From: Rickettsiales bacterium
GTDB taxonomy: Bacteria; Pseudomonadota; Alphaproteobacteria; Rickettsiales; Rickettsiaceae
Direction of reading: 5' to 3'
DNA length: 9,158 nt
Assembly: GCA_947508155.1 (NCBI GenBank)
Contig: CANNRM010000013.1
Span: 1 to 9,158 of the forward strand
Shown: positions 6,220 to 9,158 of the stretch, in pieces
How positions within the stretch are numbered: position 1 is the first letter of the stretch
How the letters are laid out: each line of letters begins with the position of its first letter
Translations under genes and position numbers: made by a program
The notes under the pieces: generated by a model
The model's input: the letters and a program-made list of their open reading frames with translations, nothing else
What the model was told of the DNA's origin: nothing
Databases searched by the model: none

Positions 6220-6441
6220 ATGAATACTACTACTAAACAGAAAACAGCACGCCCTTTACAAAAGCTCGTATCCTTTGCTGAACATGATATGGATGTATTA
6301 AGAAATGAAATGGCCGATGGTTGGAAAATCGTCAGTTTAGTTGCTAATGGCAACAGATATGTTGGCGTCGTTGAACAAAACAATGACAATGGTGACTCTA
6401 TTTACATTCCACCACGCAGAAAAATCAAAATTCTAGGCTAA
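6220..6441 (+). CDS. Small conserved-looking protein of 73 residues, unknown function
   Basis: Residues 1-15 are basic and polar, then a compact segment LVSFAEHDMDVLRNEMADGWKIVSLV (17-42) suggests a helix, a turn and a strand. NGNRYVGVVEQ (43-53) looks like a second strand, and the end is basic (IYIPPRRKIKILG). The layout is reminiscent of the small Rickettsia-restricted DUF2674 proteins, but that is from memory and unverified. The start is well supported: AAGG (6209-6212) is 7 bases upstream and a near-consensus promoter precedes it. There is no signal peptide or membrane helix. Its stop codon overlaps the stop region of the convergent 158-residue gene by 4 bases, leaving no room for a terminator between them. 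The strong expression signals argue that it is a real gene. Confidence 0.8.
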   Translation: MNTTTKQKTARPLQKLVSFAEHDMDVLRNEMADGWKIVSLVANGNRYVGVVEQNNDNGDSIYIPPRRKIKILG

Positions 6442-6914
6442 GCTTCATCTGGATTCATTACAGTACTATCCGTGCCGCCACATGACACTTCAGTTATTGA
6501 TGGCGCGACATATCCGTATTTATTTAATAATCCACTTGCTGTCTGAGACTCTGCAACGATTGTTACATCTAGATCATATCGCCCCTCAAGATTAGTGTAG
6601 CTTTGATACAATGAATCTGCTGCACTCATATCATGTTGCCTTACTAATTCTGTAAAATGAACCTTTGCAGCTTCAACAAGAGTCATATGAATAAACCAGA
6701 ATTTTAGATCATGAGCTCTATTGTAATTAGCCGCCTTACAATTTGTTCCTGAAATTTGAGCAAGCTCTTTGATTTGATCATGCTCACGAATAACCTCTTT
6801 GTCCGCGACAAGATACTTAGTATCTTTAAGAGCCTTTCTAATCAGATGGAGATTATCATTTGTCTGTCTATCATAGGCCCGAATTAATTCTAGAAATTCT
6901 GAAACAATCGTCAT
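6438..6914 (-). CDS. Hypothetical protein of 158 residues, mostly helical
   Basis: Not recognised. The sequence appears largely alpha-helical and soluble up to about residue 125 (e.g. VSEFLELIRAYDRQ, HLIRKALKDTKYL, LVEAAKVHFTELVRQHDM), followed by a more irregular tail (YGYVAPSITEVSCGGTDS). Histidines recur at several places, but they do not fit a hemerythrin or other metal-site pattern I know. The start is well supported: AAGGAT lies 5 bases before the ATG (plus map 6920-6925). It is the last gene of the minus-strand run, 62 bases after the permease stop. A weak promoter candidate (TTGATA, 17 bases, TAAATC) lies in that gap, so it may be read from the permease promoter or its own. It converges with the 73-residue gene with a 4-base overlap. 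No signal peptide or membrane segment is seen. Confidence 0.75.
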   Translation of the reverse strand: MTIVSEFLELIRAYDRQTNDNLHLIRKALKDTKYLVADKEVIREHDQIKELAQISGTNCKAANYNRAHDLKFWFIHMTLVEAAKVHFTELVRQHDMSAADSLYQSYTNLEGRYDLDVTIVAESQTASGLLNKYGYVAPSITEVSCGGTDSTVMNPDEA

Positions 6915-6976
6915 AACGCATCCTTATATATGTTTGGATAGGAAGATTTACCAAATAAGAACATAGATATCAAGCA

Positions 6977-8245
6977 TTATTTTTTAGACTTGCGATTATG
7001 CCATAAATATACCGGCAATCCGCTGAAGACAAGCCCCGCAGAAATAATAATATTCAACATAGGTGAATGACAGATTATCCATAAACAGAACCCTCCTCCT
7101 AGAAGACTTATGAAGCCATATATCGGTTGTTTTCTGGCAAAGAGCTTGAAAAACGCCATCATACATGCAAAATATACAAACAAAAAGGCTGTTACAGAAA
7201 CGTCTATAACCAAATTTACTTGCGCTATAAGATTATCGCTAAGCGTTGTGCAAAGAAGTAAAATCGTACCTACAAGCGATATCAAAAGACTAATGTACGG
7301 AGCTCCATATTTATTTGTTTTACTACAAAATGCTGGAAATAAACCATCTTTCGCAGCCCCACATGCAATCTGGCCACTTGTTAAAATCCAAGCGTTAAGA
7401 GTACCAATACAAGCTAATGAAATAATGATTGCGGCTGCTGTATCGATATTATTTCCAAAAAGTTTTTTTGCAGCATCAACATAAGGAGCATTGCTCGTAA
7501 TCAAAGTTTCTTGCGGAACCAAAGCTATCACACCAACACAATTTAGAGCATATAAAGAGGCTACCATAATAGTACCCAATAATACGGCCTTAGGTATAGT
7601 AGAGCGCGGATCTTTTACAACCCCAGCATTAGCAGTCGCAGATTCAAGACCAATAAAACCCCAAAATGTTAATAATGCAGTTTGGTTGATAATATCGGGT
7701 AATGGCATATTTTTAGCATTAATTGGGTGAAAATTATCCAGATTGAAAAACAATATTCCGCCTATAGGAATAATAATTAGTGGTAAGCATTTAAGTACTG
7801 TAAGCACGAACTCTACTTTGCCTACAAGCGCTGCTCCATATATATTGACAACTGTTAGCACAACAATAATAGTAATCTCTAATATGAGATTATGAACTGA
7901 TGACATGTGACCAAGCACAGGAGTTAAATAACTAACAGCTGCAATTGCAACCGCGATGTTACTAGTCCAAGCTATCAACCAATATCCCCAACCTACAAAA
8001 AACGCAGCCTTTCTACCAAAAGCCTCATTCACATAAACATGTGGTCCACCAGCTTTTGGGATATGAGTACATAATTGAGCAAAAATTAACGCAAGCAAAA
8101 TTGCTCCACCAGCTGATGCAATCCATCCTGTGAGACCAATCGATCCATATGCAGAAAGTGCCGCTGGTAAGAAAAGAATTCCCACACCAACTTGGCTTCC
8201 AATTACAATTGATGCTATGGCTAAAAAGCCCATTTTCTGCGACAT
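6977..8245 (-). CDS. APC-superfamily amino acid antiporter/permease (AdiC/CadB/PotE-like)
   Basis: A 422-residue inner membrane protein with about 12 hydrophobic segments, the normal length for the basic amino acid/polyamine antiporter family. The first helix carries the unwound substrate-binding motif in the form GSQVGVGILFLPAAL (16-30). W195, E201 and W286 sit in TFWGFIGLES and LNAWILTSGQ with exactly the same spacing as W202, E208 and W293 of E. coli AdiC, the gating and substrate-stacking residues. GLFPAFCSKTNKYGAP (301-316) is the usual loop after helix 8. Substrate cannot be fixed from sequence: arginine/agmatine, ornithine/putrescine or another amino acid pair are all possible. Such carriers are common in intracellular Rickettsiales, which import host amino acids. 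The ribosome binding site is weak; an in-frame ATG at residue 5 is an alternative start. It has its own promoter, 64 bases after cvpA. Confidence 0.92.
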   Translation of the reverse strand: MSQKMGFLAIASIVIGSQVGVGILFLPAALSAYGSIGLTGWIASAGGAILLALIFAQLCTHIPKAGGPHVYVNEAFGRKAAFFVGWGYWLIAWTSNIAVAIAAVSYLTPVLGHMSSVHNLILEITIIVVLTVVNIYGAALVGKVEFVLTVLKCLPLIIIPIGGILFFNLDNFHPINAKNMPLPDIINQTALLTFWGFIGLESATANAGVVKDPRSTIPKAVLLGTIMVASLYALNCVGVIALVPQETLITSNAPYVDAAKKLFGNNIDTAAAIIISLACIGTLNAWILTSGQIACGAAKDGLFPAFCSKTNKYGAPYISLLISLVGTILLLCTTLSDNLIAQVNLVIDVSVTAFLFVYFACMMAFFKLFARKQPIYGFISLLGGGFCLWIICHSPMLNIIISAGLVFSGLPVYLWHNRKSKK

Positions 8246-8275
8246 TATAGTACTTTATTATGTTTAAAGAGAGGG

Positions 8276-8304
8276 ATTATACATGAATATTATAGATAAT
8301 GCAA
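8276..8304 (-). promoter_or_regulatory. Sigma70 promoter for the permease gene
   Basis: On the minus strand: -35 TTGCAT (8299-8304), 17-base spacer, perfect -10 TATAAT (8276-8281). It lies entirely in the 64-base gap after cvpA, so the permease and probably the 158-residue gene can be transcribed independently of cvpA. Expected start is near 8269. Confidence 0.7.
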
Positions 8305-8309
8305 TGGCT

Positions 8310-8933
8310 TTACTGCCCCATATCCATTGCAGCGAACGGATCTTTTTGCACTGGCGCAGGTACAACAGACACCTCATGCTTAGGGATCAATAGTTTCTTT
8401 AAACTATCTTTGCCCACAAAATCTATAGCCTGATCAAGCAAATGTCGTAGCTCCGGATTAATATTAGAGGAAGACACCCAATGCGGAGTTTCTACCGCGG
8501 AGTTACCGACAATCAATTCCAACACATTTTTAGCTGTTGCATAGCTTTTGCTTGTAAAAATCGTAACTATAGTGAAAATGACGAGAGAAACAATTACACC
8601 TCTCACACCACCTAATACCAAGCCAACAAAACGGTCTGTTACTCCTCCACTAATGTCTTCTACAAGCGTTTTGAGCTTGCTTGCAATTACAGCACAAAAA
8701 ACCGCACAAACTAAATATGACACCGCGCCACTTATGATACTTAGCATAAAATGACTAGAAATATATTCATGCATTACATCTGTAACAGGTACAAAAATGA
8801 AGTAAGCAAACACGAATGATAGTAGAAAAAATACGAATCCTATAATAAGCTTAGTTGCACCAGTATATAATCCTGCAGCAAGCGAAAGCCCCGAAATTAC
8901 GATATAAATTATATCCAGAAAATTTGATGTCAT
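8310..8933 (-). CDS. cvpA: CvpA family membrane protein
   Basis: A 207-residue inner membrane protein with four hydrophobic segments (about 6-24, 28-48, 62-86 and 102-126), the normal CvpA topology. The family features are visible: an N-terminal NFLDIIYIVISGLSLAAGLYTG with the conserved Asp and small residues, and the glycine-rich loop DRFVGLVLGGVRG (100-112) before the last helix. A hydrophilic C-terminal tail of about 80 residues follows, ending in QKDPFAAMDMGQ. CvpA was first named for colicin V export and is linked in other bacteria to envelope homeostasis; its exact role here is unknown. It is not next to purF, its classical neighbour. The start is well supported by AGGA 6 bases upstream, inside the upstream gene, and ATGA overlaps that gene's stop, implying translational coupling. 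Confidence 0.88.
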   Translation of the reverse strand: MTSNFLDIIYIVISGLSLAAGLYTGATKLIIGFVFFLLSFVFAYFIFVPVTDVMHEYISSHFMLSIISGAVSYLVCAVFCAVIASKLKTLVEDISGGVTDRFVGLVLGGVRGVIVSLVIFTIVTIFTSKSYATAKNVLELIVGNSAVETPHWVSSSNINPELRHLLDQAIDFVGKDSLKKLLIPKHEVSVVPAPVQKDPFAAMDMGQ

Positions 8934-9158
8934 GATTGATCCTGTAAAATTGTAGTTATGTTACGCAAATGCACTAACCTTGTATCACTAATAATAGATT
9001 CTCTCTCAGAATTAGAAACAACATACCGCTTAGCGCCCGGATCAAGACTAGCAAAATAATTTATATTTTTTGCAAAATCATTATTATATGTAGAACCAAA
9101 TTTTATCTCAATAGCACGAGTAACGCCACCCCAATCTGCAATAACATCTATTTCTCGC
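8930..9158 (-). CDS. C-terminal end of a probable AAA ATPase/DUF4143-type protein with a nuclease-like fold (5' part off the window)
   Basis: The last 75 codons of a gene entering from the right edge. The segment REIDVIADWGGVTRAIEIKFG followed by NDFAKNINYFASLDPGAKRYVVSN looks like the C-terminal portion of ATP-binding proteins with a DUF4143 domain. There, an acidic ID and an EIK triad resemble the (D/E)xK core of restriction-endonuclease-like folds, followed by the repeated basic, aromatic segment. The ATPase part, if present, would lie beyond the window, so this is a family guess from the tail only. These proteins are often scattered, poorly conserved and present in many copies in host-associated bacteria. 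Its stop codon (plus map 8930-8932) overlaps the cvpA ATG as ATGA, an unusual partner for cvpA. Confidence 0.62.
   Translation of the reverse strand, partial: REIDVIADWGGVTRAIEIKFGSTYNNDFAKNINYFASLDPGAKRYVVSNSERESIISDTRLVHLRNITTILQDQS

Overview
The window reads as a stretch of chromosome from an AT-rich, host-associated alphaproteobacterium, most likely a flagellated member of the Rickettsiales or a close relative. Three things support this. A citrate synthase runs through the window with the Rickettsia-like GltA sequence style. The 5' half of a flagellar export ATPase gene (fliI) sits at the left edge. Between them is a eukaryote-like leucine-rich-repeat protein that carries a textbook bipartite nuclear localisation signal. 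The lineage assignment is inference from protein style; no marker RNA gene is present.

Left block (1-1831, minus strand): an EAL-domain protein with a degenerate GGDEF-like N-terminus is followed after 18 bases by fliI, which runs off the left edge. Both probably share one promoter in front of the EAL gene, linking cyclic-di-GMP turnover to flagellar export.

Middle block (1832-4481, plus strand): a divergent intergenic region with promoters on both strands leads into a 582-residue LRR protein (candidate secreted, nucleus-directed effector). A 137-bp inverted-repeat element that looks like a MITE follows. Then comes a very strong extended -10 promoter driving a small Lys/Gln/Ala-rich orphan protein.

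gltA block (4482-6219): a 9-bp hairpin overlaps the best Shine-Dalgarno sequence of gltA, raising a start-site and regulation question. Citrate synthase itself has its catalytic triad intact. It is followed by about 355 bases without a gene, holding REP-like GC-rich palindromes, a perfect 10-bp AT-rich stem-loop and a strong promoter.

Right block (6220-9158): a 73-residue orphan on the plus strand converges on, and overlaps by 4 bases, a minus-strand run. In transcription order that run is the end of a probable AAA/DUF4143-type protein, a CvpA-family membrane protein translationally coupled to it, an AdiC/CadB/PotE-type amino acid antiporter with its own promoter, and a 158-residue orphan. 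The permease fits an intracellular lifestyle that draws on host amino acids. I found no tRNA, rRNA, CRISPR array or intact insertion sequence.
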